Assembly: GCF_000151665.1 (NCBI RefSeq)
Contig: NW_013171849.1
Location: 858,480 to 922,479 of the forward strand
DNA length: 64,000 nt
Direction: 5' to 3'
Source: Blastocystis hominis
Taxonomy: Eukaryota > Sar > Bigyra > Opalinata > Blastocystidae
In this document: piece after piece, positions 34,342 through 46,500 of the stretch
Layout of the letters: each line of letters begins with the position of its first letter
How positions within the stretch are numbered: the first letter of the stretch is position 1
Notes under the pieces: generated by a model
Databases searched by the model: none
Seen by the model: only the letters and a program-made list of their open reading frames with translations
What the model was told of the DNA's origin: nothing
Position numbers and translations under genes: made by a program

Positions 34342-35807
34342 CAACACACAGAGCAAAAACTAGCAGAATTGGAAGAAGAAGAAGCGGGAGCAGGCGTCGC
34401 TCCCTGCGATTCGCTGGTCGATAGCGCGCCCGATCCCATCGCTTCGGACGCTCCTGCCGGCTCTGAAGTCCCCGCTGGGCCCGTCGAAGGAGCGGGCTGC
34501 GGCTGCTGAGAAGCGGCTGCGGGGGTGCTGGACTGCATCGCGACCACCTCCGGATACACTTTCTAACAGGAACGAATCGCCGCTCGCGGCCTACCTGATT
34601 GCGGATCCAAAGACCGCCTCGGACGGGCTTGGTGGTCTGCCAGGGCTGCAGGAAGGAGATCGTGGCGCTGCCGCCCTCCACGTCGATCCGCTGCACTCCG
34701 AAAAACCCCTTTAAAGCGACGGCCACGTCGTCCTGCGTGGCTCCCGCGGGCAGCTGCGCGATGCGGATGCTCCGCGGACGATTATCGATCTCGTACATCG
34801 CCGCGCGGCGCTTCTTCGAGAACCCAGACGCGCCCGCGAAGGGCCGTTTCGAGCGATTGAGCTGGCGGTACTGCTTCTCGAAGATGGAATACAGCCGCGA
34901 CGTCACCGCGGTTTTCAGCTCGGCAAACAGCTCCGAGTCCTCGAAGAGCTGGAACACGGCGGACAGCAGCCGCTTCACTTCGCTCTCCGGCCCTTCGCTG
35001 CCCTCCTCCTTGATCCCCGACGTCTTCAGCAGCTCGTACAGCGCTCCCGCCTCCTGATAAAGCGGCTCCAGCAGCTGGCTCAGACTCGTCCGCAGCTTGG
35101 GCAGCTCCGCCGGCGCGATCGTCTGCGCCAGCAGCGCGTATTTCTGCAGCAGCTCCAGACGCTTCTGAATGCTGGACCGGATCACCGCGATCTCCTCCTG
35201 CTGCAAGTGCTGCCGCGTCGCCACCAGCTTCATCGCCGACTCCGAAGACTCCGAAGGCTCGGAGAGCTCTGAAGGCTTCGAAGAATTCGAAGGATCTGAG
35301 GAAGACGCGCCCGGTTTCGATGAAACGCCTGCACCGGATGAAACGCCCGGAGAGGAGGCGCGGGAGGGGTTCGGTTTCCCCTTTTCTCCGCGCTTCCGCG
35401 GGAGTTTTTCGAAGGTGGCGGGGTCGTTCGGGTTGTACAGTGGTTCCACGATTACGAAGCGGTTCTTGAACACGGCAGAATGTGACCGCAGGGCGGCGTA
35501 GGCGGCTTTGGAGTGCTCGAATTGGACCACGGCGGAGTGTTGAGCCTCGTCGAGAGTGATGTTGGTGATGTCGCCGTAGTATTGGAAGTGTTTCGCGAGG
35601 GAGGCGATGCGGAGATTTCCCGCGGGGATGTTTTTGACTTGGACGCAGCGGAAGGGGGTTTTGTTCACTAGATGAGGGGCAGAGAAGAGGGGTACTGGAG
35701 AGGAAACGGAAATTGAGTTCGGCTTTTTGGAGGGGAGTCGTCTGCGGAGAAGCGAGCAGCGAGAAAATGCGCATCGACTCTTTGATGTAGGCCTCAGTTC
35801 GCATCAT
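34341..35807 (-). CDS. RBM26/27-like RNA-binding protein, about 464-468 aa
   Basis: Exons 35807-35696, 35667-34595 and 34562-34341 with introns of 28 nt (35668-35695) and 32 nt (34563-34594); the first junction creates the Met of MNKTPFRCVQVKNIP. An RRM follows: QVKNIPAGNLRIASLAKHF, DITNITLDEAQHSAVVQFE, AAYAALRSHSAVFKNRFV. This asymmetric 'small distance plus NRFI' RRM is the type found in RBM26/RBM27. A Ser/Glu/Pro linker and a long helical middle (RKRLELL-type heptads, LLEPLYQEAGALYELL) lead to a second degenerate RRM (SIRIAQLPAGATQDDV). RBM26/27 link to the nuclear exosome adaptor PAXT; the CCCH finger of the family is not seen. A TGTGTGTT variant sits in frame at 34350-34343, so the stop may be created after T 34355. 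Confidence 0.75.
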
Positions 35808-35832
35808 GCGTCGAGGACGTTTTCGGGATTTT

Positions 35833-36021
35833 CTAAAGGTTATGGATTAGAAAGAAGAAGAACGGAGGGTGGACTCGCGGTGTTTCCTAAGATTAAGAGG
35901 AACAACAAAAAATACTTGTGGTTGCTCTACTTCTTTGACTGGTTCTTCCTTTGTTTTTTCTAAATCACCATTATCTTCTGAAACGTTCGACCCCTCCTCC
36001 TCCTCTTCCTCCAATGACTTT

Positions 36022-36052
<31 letters not shown>

Positions 36053-36401
36053 TTGCACTTTCTGATTCGCCCTCTGTAGCTCGGGCTTCATGTGTATTTA
36101 GAGAGTGCAAGTAATCAAACAAGGCATCAATGATTCGGTCCGTATCTAGTTCCTTATGAATCCGCATAGTCTGTACCTTCTGCTAAAAATATACGCATTA
36201 GGTCTTTGATACTTGACCTGCTTGCTTCATTATCCTCGTATGACTGAGTGAGAACAAGCATCAGATAAACAAAAACAGCCTCAACATCTACTTCCTCTCT
36301 ACTGTTGACACATTCCCAACTCACCTCACTTGACAGTCCCAAGTAACCTCCGGATTTCATTCTCTACGGACTGCTTAATAGCGGGATCACTTAAGCAGTT
36401 C
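35833..36401 (-). CDS. Hypothetical protein with Glu-rich tail
   Basis: Start taken at ATG 36401 (MNCLSDPAIKQSVENEIRR...). A 28-nt intron joins it to a helical segment (EAVFVYLMLVLTQSYED). The frame then changes to RIIDALFDYLHSLNT, which needs another intron I could not place cleanly near 36170-36240. A run of more than twenty Glu residues with a few Lys/Ser follows. A 29-nt intron at 35887-35915 may move the stop from 35847 to 35833. LFDYLHSL resembles a LisH-type helix, but this is weak. Function unknown. Confidence 0.5.
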
Positions 36402-36586
36402 ATTTGTTGTGTAGGTAAATACTGCAAAAACGTGAACCAAGGAATTCCAAAATTTTAGCCGATTTCGCCAGTGTGTACAAAAAGAAATCCCGCAGCTTTA
36501 TCACTTCTCCGTTTTGATTCAACATCTTCTGTAACCAGCTGCTAGCATTGCTGCATTGTTGACTGTGGTTTTTCTGTCAAGGCAAC
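36402..36586. promoter_or_regulatory. Divergent promoter region, 185 bp
   Basis: Between the start codons of two divergent unrecognised genes; AT-rich, no motif identified. Confidence 0.4.
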
Positions 36587-37752
36587 ATGGATAATGATAA
36601 AAACGGGACTCTTGTAATTTTTTGTGTAACATCTCATATTTAGAATAAGATATCGTTGTTGTTACAAAAATTGCAGCAGGAATTTGAACAATCACTGTAT
36701 AAGCACGGTATGGTTTTGAATTGTAGAACACCCGAACAACGGCAATTTATCATCGACGCGGGTGGTGATCTTTCTGTATTCTTGTCTCGTGACTTGTGAA
36801 ATCTAGCCTGTCAATCCCTCTCCGCATAGTGTCGATGACCAAGACGAGTTCATCGAAGACCATCCAACTCCTCCGGAAGAAGAAAACAGCGTTGATACCA
36901 CGGTTGTTATTGATGATCCGTCTCCAAGGCCCCAAACATCACCACACACTTTCTTTTCACAAAACGACCCATCCACTCTCTCTCGAAAGCGATCCTCTCC
37001 TCGTTCTCCCATTCCATATCATCATCATCTCATCCAGCAAGCCAAAGTTCGTTTTTCTTTTCTTTTTTTATTATTCATCCAGGTGCCGCGTTATTCCTTC
37101 CCTGGCGATCTGGACGTGAAGCCGATCTCTCCTGGGAAGCTGGAGGAGCTGCTCGACGACGCGCGCTCTCAGTTTTTGTTTGTTTGTTTGTTTGATGCAC
37201 AGTCCCTTGAAAACAATCGTACTCACATCCTCGGTTCGTTCCCAAAACGACGCGTTGACGTCTCCCGTTATCGAAAAGAACGAAATCGAAAGCGAAACAA
37301 CAACGAATCTGAACGAAATCGAGCCGATTGCAACCCCCGAAAAGGACAGTTTCGCATCGTTTTTGTCCCAAAACGGGTTGCAAGACGCCTCGCTAACCGA
37401 GGAGGAAACGAGGGATCTGCAGAAGTTATCGGCGCGATCGCGGCAGCGTCATTTGAAGAATTTGCACATACTGAATGAAGATAGTTTGATCGATGAGGAG
37501 CTGAGCGAATCGGTGGCTCACGTCGATTATTTTAGTGAAAGTGTGGACGAAGAAGACGAGGGAGCGGAGGGAGCATATCATCCGGATGAATCGTTCTATC
37601 GCGAAGCGTTGCGGCAAGAGCCGCTGCCGTTGGAGCCTGTGGAGCCATTGCAGCCGAGGGGTTCGTTGTCTCCGGAGAAGGAAGAAGTGTCGAGCGTGGA
37701 ACAAACGATCGAATCGGACGGAATTCCGTTCCTGGAAGACTCGATTGGATAA
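36587..37752 (+). CDS. Hypothetical acidic/Pro/Ser-rich protein, 345 aa
   Basis: Exons 36587-36613, 36644-36775, 36807-37046, 37083-37171 and 37203-37752 with introns of 30, 31, 36 and 31 nt all match in phase. The N-terminus is a short coiled coil (KISLLLQKLQQEFEQSL), followed by a disordered region with SRKRSSPRSPIP, which could be a nuclear-localisation or proline-directed phosphorylation site. An acidic C-terminal half contains TEEETRDLQKLSARSRQR and HVDYFSESVDEEDEG. No domain recognised. The fourth intron is a run of TTTG units and carries TGTTTGTT copies. Confidence 0.65.
37172..37202 (+). other. 31-nt intron made largely of TTTG repeats
   Basis: GTTTTTG(TTTG)n...CACAG. It contains several overlapping TGTTTGTT octamers, the same motif that marks polyadenylation in this genome. 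Confidence 0.75.
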
Positions 37753-37916
37753 TAGAAAAGGAGAGAAGGAGTCAATGAATCATGGCCTAAAATAGTAATG
37801 TCACATAAATAAATAAATGAATGAATGAATAAATGAATCTACGTATTGATGAAAGACTCAATCGATCAATGAATAATTTGCTATCGTTTTGTTTGTTAAA
37901 AAAGAGGATAAATCAA

Positions 37917-40900
37917 CTATTCACTGTCCTGAACGTGGATAATCTCCGCTGGAATCTCCGGGCTCTGCACCGCTTCCTCTGTTTTGTCTTCCTGTACCGA
38001 ACCCGCCGATTCCGACTCGCCCGACTGCGACGGCTCCACAAAAACCTCGCTTGCAGCGACGTTCTCCTTCTCTTTCTCGTCCACTACAGCGATCGCTTCG
38101 CCCTCTTTGGATTCGTTCGACTCATTGGATTCATTGGACTCGTTGGATTCATTGGATTCATTCGACTCATTGGATTCATTGGGTTCATTGGATTCATTGG
38201 GTTCATTGGATTCATTTACTTCATTGGATTCATTTACTTCATTCGGCTCATTCGACTCATTCAATTCATTCGATTCATTGGACTTTTCTTCAACGATCGG
38301 CACTTCGATCGCTTCGTTTGGATTCGTTTCCACCGACTCCTTCGATGAATCCACCGTTTCCTCACGCGGTTTCTCCATTTCTCCCGCTTGACTCTCCACT
38401 TCTCCACTCGGTTTCCCCGTTTCCCCACTCTGCGCCTCGGTCCTGCTGGCCGTTTGTTCATTCACGCGCTTGGTTTCGTTGGGAACTTCTCCCTTCTGCA
38501 TTCGCTCCAAATCCACGCGGATCGTGGGACAATAGCTATCCAGCATCGTCATCGTCGCTTCCAGAGCGTTCTGCTCGCTCACTCGACTCATCGTATCGAA
38601 TCGTTTCTCCACGATCATCACCAGCAGCAAGTTCTTCAGTCGCTCCGTCGTCGTTTCGCCCACGCCTCCGCCTTGCGACACGAACTTGCACAGCACGTCG
38701 ATCACGCGAAGCCAGAACGAAGAAAACCCGGGCTGCAACGCGAGCGTTTCGCTGCTAGCGAGCAGCGTCGAGATGAACACACCGATGATATACCCCTTTT
38801 CGCGGTCGCTGGTTCCGTAGTGGAGCATTAGCGGCATCATAACCGAATCGAAGCATTTCAGCAGAGCCATTCCGGAGGGAACCGAGTTGCCTTGGCGAAG
38901 CAGACAGCGTTGAAGGCGATCGATCGCGGACTCGGCGAGCTCGGGGCCCATCGCGATGCTGCCGTCCGCGAAGGAGCGCAGCATGTTGATGCTCTGGAGC
39001 CAGCATTGATCGAGCGAAGGCACGTTCTCGATGCCGGTGAGCTCCGCGTGGGAAGGAGGCTCGGGAGCCGTTGCGAGATACGTTGTGAGGGCGTAGCTGT
39101 GTGTGAGAAAAAGAGTAAAAGAAAGAAAGAAGTACAGGAACTCGATGACTTGATGCGCCCACTGCGGATCGCGATAACCGTCGACTAGACGTAAAGGGGA
39201 AACAGAGAAGAAGCGCACTGGTCTGCAGACAGCATTTGAGAATCGGCACGAAGTTGATCGTGGAGATCTTCTTCTCCTGCAGCAGCTGGCACAGCGTTTG
39301 CCACACCAGCGGCCGCGCCAGGTCGTTCCGCGCGTCTTTAAGCAGCAAATCGAAGAGACTGGTCCAGCGCGACGGTGAGCGAAGCGCGGGGTCCAACGCG
39401 GGGAGAAGGAAGCGAACGCCGGTCACGCGGCGCGTGGAGATGCAGGGATGGGGCGGAATGGGCTCGAGAAGGGAGAGAAGCGCGAAGGCCTGCTCGCGAA
39501 GCTGCGGCTTGCTGATGATGATGGAGGTGAGGTTGATGATTTCGACGACGAGACGCTCCAGAACGTATTGGAAGTCCATCTCGACGGCGGTGCCGCGCAC
39601 GCGCTCGAAGAAGGAGACGACGAGTCCCCAGACGAGCCCGATTCGGTCGGTGTTCTTGCTGAGGAGCAGCACGAGCCAGTGGAGCTTGGTCTGGTACATG
39701 GAGACGAGGCGGCCGGGCGATTGGTGGCCGGAGGAGATGCGAAGCGCGTGGTCCGTGGAGAGAAGCGACTTGAAGAGAACCATCCAGCTGTTGACGTGGA
39801 TGCGGTTGCTCCGCGTGAAGAGCTCCTCGACGCCGCACTCCTGGATCACGTCGGACACGCGGGACTGGAGGTCTTCAGTGAATCCTCGCTCGCCCTCCCC
39901 GCCGAAGAGCGAGCTCAGCGTGGTCCAGAGCCCGCGCTCCTCGCTGCGGTGCGCCTCCAGCGAGGCGTGGCAGGACGGGAACGGCGTGTTGTCGGGGGAG
40001 GTGATGTCGAGGAGCGTGGGGGAGGGCGGGAGCAGGCAGCGCGCGTCCAGCCAGAAGAGGAAGTCGACGACTTCCTTCCATTCCTGGAGTGGAGAGAGAG
40101 AACAAGGAAGACTTTCTCGAGGAAGGTGCTGTACTGCGAGACCGACTGGAGAAGCAGACGCAGCGAGTTGAGACATTTCCAGACACGAATGTCGTTCTGG
40201 AGATCGCCTTCGAGCGGAGAGAGCGGCTGCTGCGAGGAGGAGGAGCGCAGCGAGCTGGCGGCCTCGAAAAGCGACGGCGTGACGGAGCAGAGATAGGAAA
40301 TCGCCGAGGCGAACTGCGCGCGGAGATTGAAGAAATGGGCGATGTGCAGATAGTCGCGCATCGCGATCACCGCTTTCTGGAGAAGCTGCTCGTCCTCGCT
40401 TGTCACCCAGATCATCTACGCCTCAGAACGGAGAAACGGGGAAACCTTCATCGCGGTAAACACCTTCTCTTCGATCAGCGTGAACATTTCTTTCTCGCAG
40501 TCCCCCGCGTTCCCGGCCTCTTCTACACTCAAACCCCGATCGCTCCCCCACCGATCCCGCGGGAAAACGCGGCCTTGGTGACCTTGTTGGCTCGATAGGT
40601 GATGTCCTGCTCCCAGTGCGAGAGATCGAGACTGTCCGTGGACGAGGAGAGCAGCTTGATCTCCTGCGTTTTGATGCTATCATAGAGATATTGCAAATAG
40701 TCCGTAGGCAGGTCCTGGCCGTCGTTGATGCCCTTGTTGTTGCGGCAGAAGTCGCTGAAGGTCATGCGGTTCTTCACGCCCGGGTTATGGAGATCGGTGT
40801 TGAGCAGCAGGCAGGAGAAGAGAAGCGAGTAGAGCGCGTCTGCGGAGAGGAAGGGGCCCGGATTGACGTCGTAGACCACCTTGGAGAGATCGGCCATGAT

Positions 40901-43258
40901 GCGATCGATGACTTGGGCTTCGCCCGGAATGCGGAACGTGCCTAAGAACTCGCGGAGAATCGTGTCGAGAGGGAGATCCGTGAACGAGAACGTGCGAATG
41001 AAGGAGCCGCGCAGCTTGGCGAGGAAGGGGTTTCGCTCCTCGCTGAACGACAAGGCTTCGCCGAGCACGGTCTTGTCGATCTCAACCGACTCGCGGAGCA
41101 GCTCGGCGATGGTCTGCACGTCGTCCTGCCCGGTAATGAGCCCTTCTTTCTGGGAGTGAGAGGAGGAGGAGAAGGGAGAGACGGTGAGGTAGGCAAGCCA
41201 GGCGTCCGATTTGAAGTTGGCGTTGAAGAGCTGGGAGAACTCGTGGAGGATCTTCTTCCGCTGCCGCTGCTTCAGCACTTTGGTGTGCGCACTACATCGA
41301 AAAAAGCACGCAAACCGACTGCTCCACGCGCGCGGAGTCGCTGCCCTCGGGCTCCTGGTTGATTCGGCATCGCTGCGCGATGGAGTGCAGGATCTTTTGT
41401 TCATCCGCGATTCCTGAAGCGTACAGTGATCAGCCCCTGGAAGGCAAGCGTGTGGATGCTGGTGAGCGGCTTCTTCTCGGGCGGCATGGCGTTGCGGTAG
41501 AGACAGTCGCAGAGACGCTCGAAGAGGTTGGTGCACTGCACGTCGCAGTCGTACTACGCGTCAGTCCGCTGCGCGAGGCCCACGTTCGTGTAGAGATCGA
41601 TCATCACGGTGGGCTCTTGGCAGAAATCCAGGAGACTTTCCAGAGACACTTCTTTTGGGAGGAAGTCGTGCGACGTGGCGGGCTCTCTAGGGGTGAAGGC
41701 ACCGCGGGGAAGGGACGTGTCGGCGAGGCGGATGTGGACGGAGGTGATGAAGACCTCCAGCTGGACTTTGAGGAAGGATTTGAGGGACTGGAAGAGGTTG
41801 AAGATGACGCGGAGCGTGAGAGAGAGCGTCTGGGTGTCTTCTGCGCGCGAGTTCTGGATCAAGTACTTGCAGAACACGCCTTGAAGAAGGGAAATGAGGG
41901 ATTGGTGGGAGGCGAGAAGATCGCCGTTCATTTCGAGGAGCGTGTTGATCATCGACAATCCATAGTTGAGGCTCGCGATGTGCACGCTATTCGTCAGTCC
42001 GAAGCTCTAAACGCACTTCGTGGGGTCCGCCAATTGAATCAGAAACGAAAGGATTTGATGCAGCAGCGAGATATCGTACGGAATCAGCACTTCTTCCGCC
42101 TCTTCCGATTCCTCCGCTTCCTCCGTTTCCTCCTCCGCCGGCAATTCCGAGTCTTCGCCCGCTTCGGGGGTATTCGAAGAACTCCCGGGCAGTTTGATTT
42201 CGATCCGGTGGTTCTCCGGTTCCACGGTTTCCACCATTGCAGGAACCGGTTTCTCGGATTTCTCGGATTTCTCGGATTTCTCGGATTTCTCGGATTCCTC
42301 TTTTGCAAGTTCCGGTTTTGGCTCTTCTCCGTTTCCACTGTTTCCACTGTTTCCACTGTTTCCACCATTTTCATTGGAATCGGAGGGTTTTGAGGCATCC
42401 ATTGTTCCGGATTGTGTTTCGACCGTTTCATCCTTCATTTCCACCGAATCATTCGAATTCGAATTCGAATTGGCTTCCGACAGTTTCACTTCGCTCATCA
42501 CCGCGGTTTTCTCCTCCTTCGTCTCCGCGTCCGCCACGGGAACCACGGGAACCACGGGGATGGAGCCGAGGGAAACCGCGGGAATGGGGGAGGGGTTGGA
42601 CCACCGCGGAGAAAACGAGGGCGAATCGAGGGAATAAACGACGGCTTTGGGAGACGGCGGCGCCTCCATGACGCAGTTGAAGGTCTCGGGGTGGCGAAGA
42701 CGCGCGAAGAGCGTGAGGATGATGTGTGTGAGCGTGCTGGCGGCTGATTTCTGGAGTAGCTGGACATGAGAGATGGGATGATGGATGGACTGGTGTCACG
42801 CTCTTTTGGAAGGCCATGGCGTAGACGGTTTCGAAGAGGTGCCAGACGCGCTTTTTGGTGAGTAGAACGCCCGCATCGCAGCGAATGCAGGTGAGAATGA
42901 TGTCGAGAAGGTTCTGGTAGACGGATTCTTCTGTGGTGGTGTACGTGCTTTCGAAGCGGCAGTTGCACAGAGAGTCTGCAATGTTGTTGATGACGGCGAT
43001 GGCATCCTGGGACTATTGTAAAATGAAAACAGCAACGCGTACATCTTTCGTCACCAGACCATAAAGAAGGAATTTGTCAATGGAAGACAAGGCAACCGAC
43101 GTGAGGTCGGCGCTACCAGTCAAGTTGTACAACAATGCATACGGTGTTTCCGGGTTTTCAATTAAATCAAGAAATGCACCAAAATAGTCCATAGGATTTA
43201 GACCATCGAGATCGGTATGAACACTGATTCGTTCATGGAGTGACTTAAACGTTCTCAT
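37917..43258 (-). CDS. GBF1: GBF1/GNOM-class Sec7 Arf guanine nucleotide exchange factor
   Basis: Starts at ATG 43258 (MRTFKSLHERISVHTDLDG). The DCB/HUS N-terminal part is recognisable: DAIAVINNIADSLCNCRFEST, then LLQKSAASTLTHIILTLFARL and YDCDVQCTNLFERLCDCLYRNA (motifs listed piecewise). The Sec7 domain lies at about 40.6-41.15 kb: FSFTDLPLDTILREFLGTF, then RIPGEAQVIDRI with the catalytic glutamate (near 40.93 kb), LLFSCLLLNTDLHNPGV and MTFSDFCRNNKGINDG. It loads GTP onto Arf at the Golgi for COPI coats. C-terminal HDS helical repeats follow, and the last 150 residues are a disordered NES/SNE repeat tail ending in HVQDSE. Two low-complexity inserts (SEKSEK and GNSGNS runs near 42.3 kb) split DCB from HUS. 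Many short introns; not all were traced. It is divergent from SMC4 with 333 bp between start codons. Confidence 0.88.
38095..38290. repeat. Imperfect ATTCGA/ATTGGA repeat coding NES/NEP units
   Basis: 9-12-nt units encode (NESNE)n with NEP and NEV variants on the minus strand in the GBF1 tail. Confidence 0.85.
42250..42365. repeat. Two adjacent coding microsatellites in the GBF1 gene
   Basis: Tandem TTTCTCGGA units (SEK repeats) and TTTCCACTG units (GNS repeats) on the minus strand. Confidence 0.85.
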
Positions 43259-43591
43259 TAGTGGTGTTTCAGACTATGGTTTCAAGTAACCCAATAAAAA
43301 TAATACGACAATCGGTATCTCCTTGTAAAAGCGTTGGTTCGAGGTGTACCGAGTACTAAGCTTCATTTGCACCAGAACTGCATTTATTTCACCTGTAATG
43401 CAGTGGATGTAATTTGGACCTCGCATGCGCTCTCAGATTGAGAATACCGAAGAAAGACAGAAATCAGCCCGATTTCTGATTTGGGAGGGGTGGGAACCCA
43501 CGAATTTGGTATCGAGGGCGTTTTCATAGTTTGAATAGTGACTTGTTGACATTATTCGGGGTATTCCAGAGCTGAAATCTATATTTCTGTA
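43259..43591. promoter_or_regulatory. Divergent promoter between GBF1 and SMC4
   Basis: 333 bp between divergent starts. It contains a short hairpin-like AGAAATC-AGCCC-GATTTCT near 43461-43480. A T-arm-like GGTTCGAGG near 43330 is not part of a tRNA. Confidence 0.45.
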
Positions 43592-46500
43592 ATGGAAGTC
43601 GAAGAAACGCCAGCGGCCACGGAAGTAAGCAAAACGCCAGAGTTGGATGCGGATCTTCCCAAGAAAGGAATCCCTCGACTAGTAATTGATAAGCTGGTGC
43701 TCGAAAATTTTAAATCGTATGCCGGGGTCAAGGTGGGTGTTGATTTGGAAATAAGGAAGGTGTAGGAGATCGGGCCGTTCCACAAGAATTTTACATCGAT
43801 TGTGGGACCGAATGGAAGTGGGAAATCAAATGTAATTGATGCTATGCTTTTTGTATTTGGAAAGCGTGCTTCCAAGCTGAGATTGAAAAAGGTATTTAGT
43901 AGCTTGTTGTTTTTGATTGTTAGGTATCGGAGCTGATTCATAATAGTGCAAATCGCGCGCCTGCTTCCTTTGCCCGTGTCTCTGTTCACTTTTTAGATAT
44001 AATTGACATTGATGACGACCAGTATAAATCCATTTTTTAAATTAGCGTAATATTTAGCTATGAGGTGGTTCCGAATTCCTTGGTGGTGGTGAGCCGCGTG
44101 GCCTACCAAAACAACACAAGCAAATACTTCATAAACAACAAAAGCAGCTCAGCGAGCGAAGTGACCTCGCTCCTCAAACAACGCGGCATCGATCTCGACA
44201 ACAACCGCTTTCTGATTCTGCAGGGCGAAGTCGAGCAGATTTCCCTCATGAAGCCGAAAGTAGTTTCTTCACCCCTTTCCTCACGCCTAGCGAGCGAACG
44301 AGAGCGAAGAAGGCTTGCTGGAATACCTGGAAGACATCATCGGCACCGCGAAGTACGTTCCGCAGATCGAAGCCAAGGAGGTGGAGGTCGACAAGCTCAA
44401 CGATTCCCGCGGTGAGGTGCTGAACCGCGTGAAAGTGGGGATTTGGCGGGAGCTCGAAGGCAGATCGTGGAGAAAGAGCGCGCGACGCTGGAGATCGGGA
44501 AGAAGGAAGCGGACTTGTATCTGCAGAAGGAGCGCGAGTTGGCTCGCGAGCAGTCGCTTCTCTACCAGTACTACTGCTACGAGAACGCGAAGGAGGAGCG
44601 CGAAGTGCGCCGCTCGATCGAATCCGCGACGTCGCGTCTGGAGGAGCTTCGCGTTTTTTTCTCTCTTTTTAAATCGATCATAGGCGTCTCTCGCCGCCTT
44701 TCTCGCGCAGCTAGCGCAGCTGGAGGCCGCGCAGCGGACGTGCCGCGGGGAGAGCGGGAAGCTGGGGGAGGAATTGGCGCGGTGCCGCGCGGAGTACGAG
44801 GCGTTCGAGCAGAAAGACATCCAATACCACGAGAATCTGAAGGCGCAGAAGGCCAATCTCCGCAGAATGCGCGACCGGCGCAAGCGGAACGTGGAAACCG
44901 TGGAAACGAAAAGTGCGGAACTGGAGAAACTGGAGGCGTCGCTGACGGAGATGCAGGGAAACGTGGAAACGGCGCAGGCGCGACGCGAAGCGTTGGAAGA
45001 AGAGCTGCAGAAGCTGCTGCAGGCGCATAAAAAAGAACTGGACGCGCTGAAGGAGAAGCGAAGCGAGGTGGAGGTAGAAACCGTGGAACCGGGTGAGAGG
45101 CAGGCCTCGATGCGGCCGCTGCAGGAAAGCGCGGCAAAGGCGAGCGCGGCGAAGCGCGAGAAGAAGACCGAGCTGGACACGTGGACCGCGCGGAAGGCCC
45201 GCGCGCAGGGCGAAGAAGCCGCGCTCCGCGAAGAACTCCGGAAGAACCGCGAGTCCGTGAGGCCTCGGAACATTGTCTCACGCCCAGCTGGAACACAACC
45301 AAGCCGAACTCGATCGAACGGCCGCGCTTCTCGCTCACACCGTTTCCCCTTTTTCCCCTTTTTCTCCCAGAAATCCGACCTTTCTTCGCTCCGCGCGCGG
45401 GAAACCGCGGTTGCCGCCGAATTCCGCGCCCTCGACGCCGAGCTCCGCCGCCAGCGCGACCTCGTTTCCCCTTTTCCCCGTTTCTCCCTAGTGCCACGAG
45501 AAACGCCGCGTGCTCTCGGACGGCCGTTCGCGTTCCGCGGTTCTCTCGCGGTTATTGGCGGCGCACGCGCCGGGCGGGGAGCTAGAAACCGCGGGACTGC
45601 TGGGACGGCTGGGCGACCTGGGCGCGATCGACCCGCGGTTCGACGTGGCGGTGAGCACGGCGTGCGGCGCGCTGGACGATTTGGTGGTGGAAACGGCGGC
45701 GGACGCGCAGCGCTGCGTTGAATTTTTGAAGCGAAGCGGCGTCGGACGCGCGCGCTTCCTCATTCTGGAGAAACTCGAGTACGCCAATCACGGCCGTTTC
45801 ATCCAGAGCCTTGACTCCCGCCATGGACGCTCCTTTCGATCCCCCGCGGGGCGCGGAGCGGCTCTTCGACCGGGTCACCGCGGGGAACCCGCGCGTGCGC
45901 TGCGCGTTTTACTTCGCGCTGCGCGACACGCTCGTGACCGATTCCCTCGACGCCGCGCGCGCTATCGCCTTCCGCGGGGATCGAGGCGATCGTATGAACC
46001 GCGGGGATCGCGCGGCGCGGCGCGTGGTGACGCTGGACGGAATGCTGATCGATTCCGCGGGGACGATGGCCGGAGGCGGCGCCGCGCCGCGTCGCGGACG
46101 CATGCGCCTCGGAAACGCCCCCGAAACCGCGGGGAACGCGGGAGAGGAGGCCGGGGAGGCGGCAGTGAGGGCGCTGGAGGCGGAGGTGGAGCGGTTGTCG
46201 CGGGAATGCGAGGAAAAGGGGCGGGAGCGCGCGGAGCTGCGAGTGAGGAAAACCGCGGGGATTGAGGGGTAGGAGAAGATCCAGGCGGTGGAGGAATCGA
46301 TTCCGCGGCTGGAGGTGGAAACGAGGAAACTGGAGATCGACGTGAAATCGCTGAGCAATGCCCAGGAGGCGAGAAAAACCGAGTTGAGCGTGGCGACCAA
46401 TGAAATGGCGGCGATCGAGAAGGAAACGCCCCGGATGGAGGCGCTGCGGAGGGAGGTGGAGTCGATTGAGGGGCGGCTGAGCGGACTACAGGAGGAAATG

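Noticed and set aside
36519-36731. 70-codon minus-strand frame
   Set aside because: Overlaps the first two exons and the 30-nt intron of the plus-strand gene starting at 36587, which is supported by five in-phase exons.
43325-43350. tRNA T-arm-like GGTTCGAGG
   Set aside because: No matching acceptor, D-arm or anticodon stem nearby.
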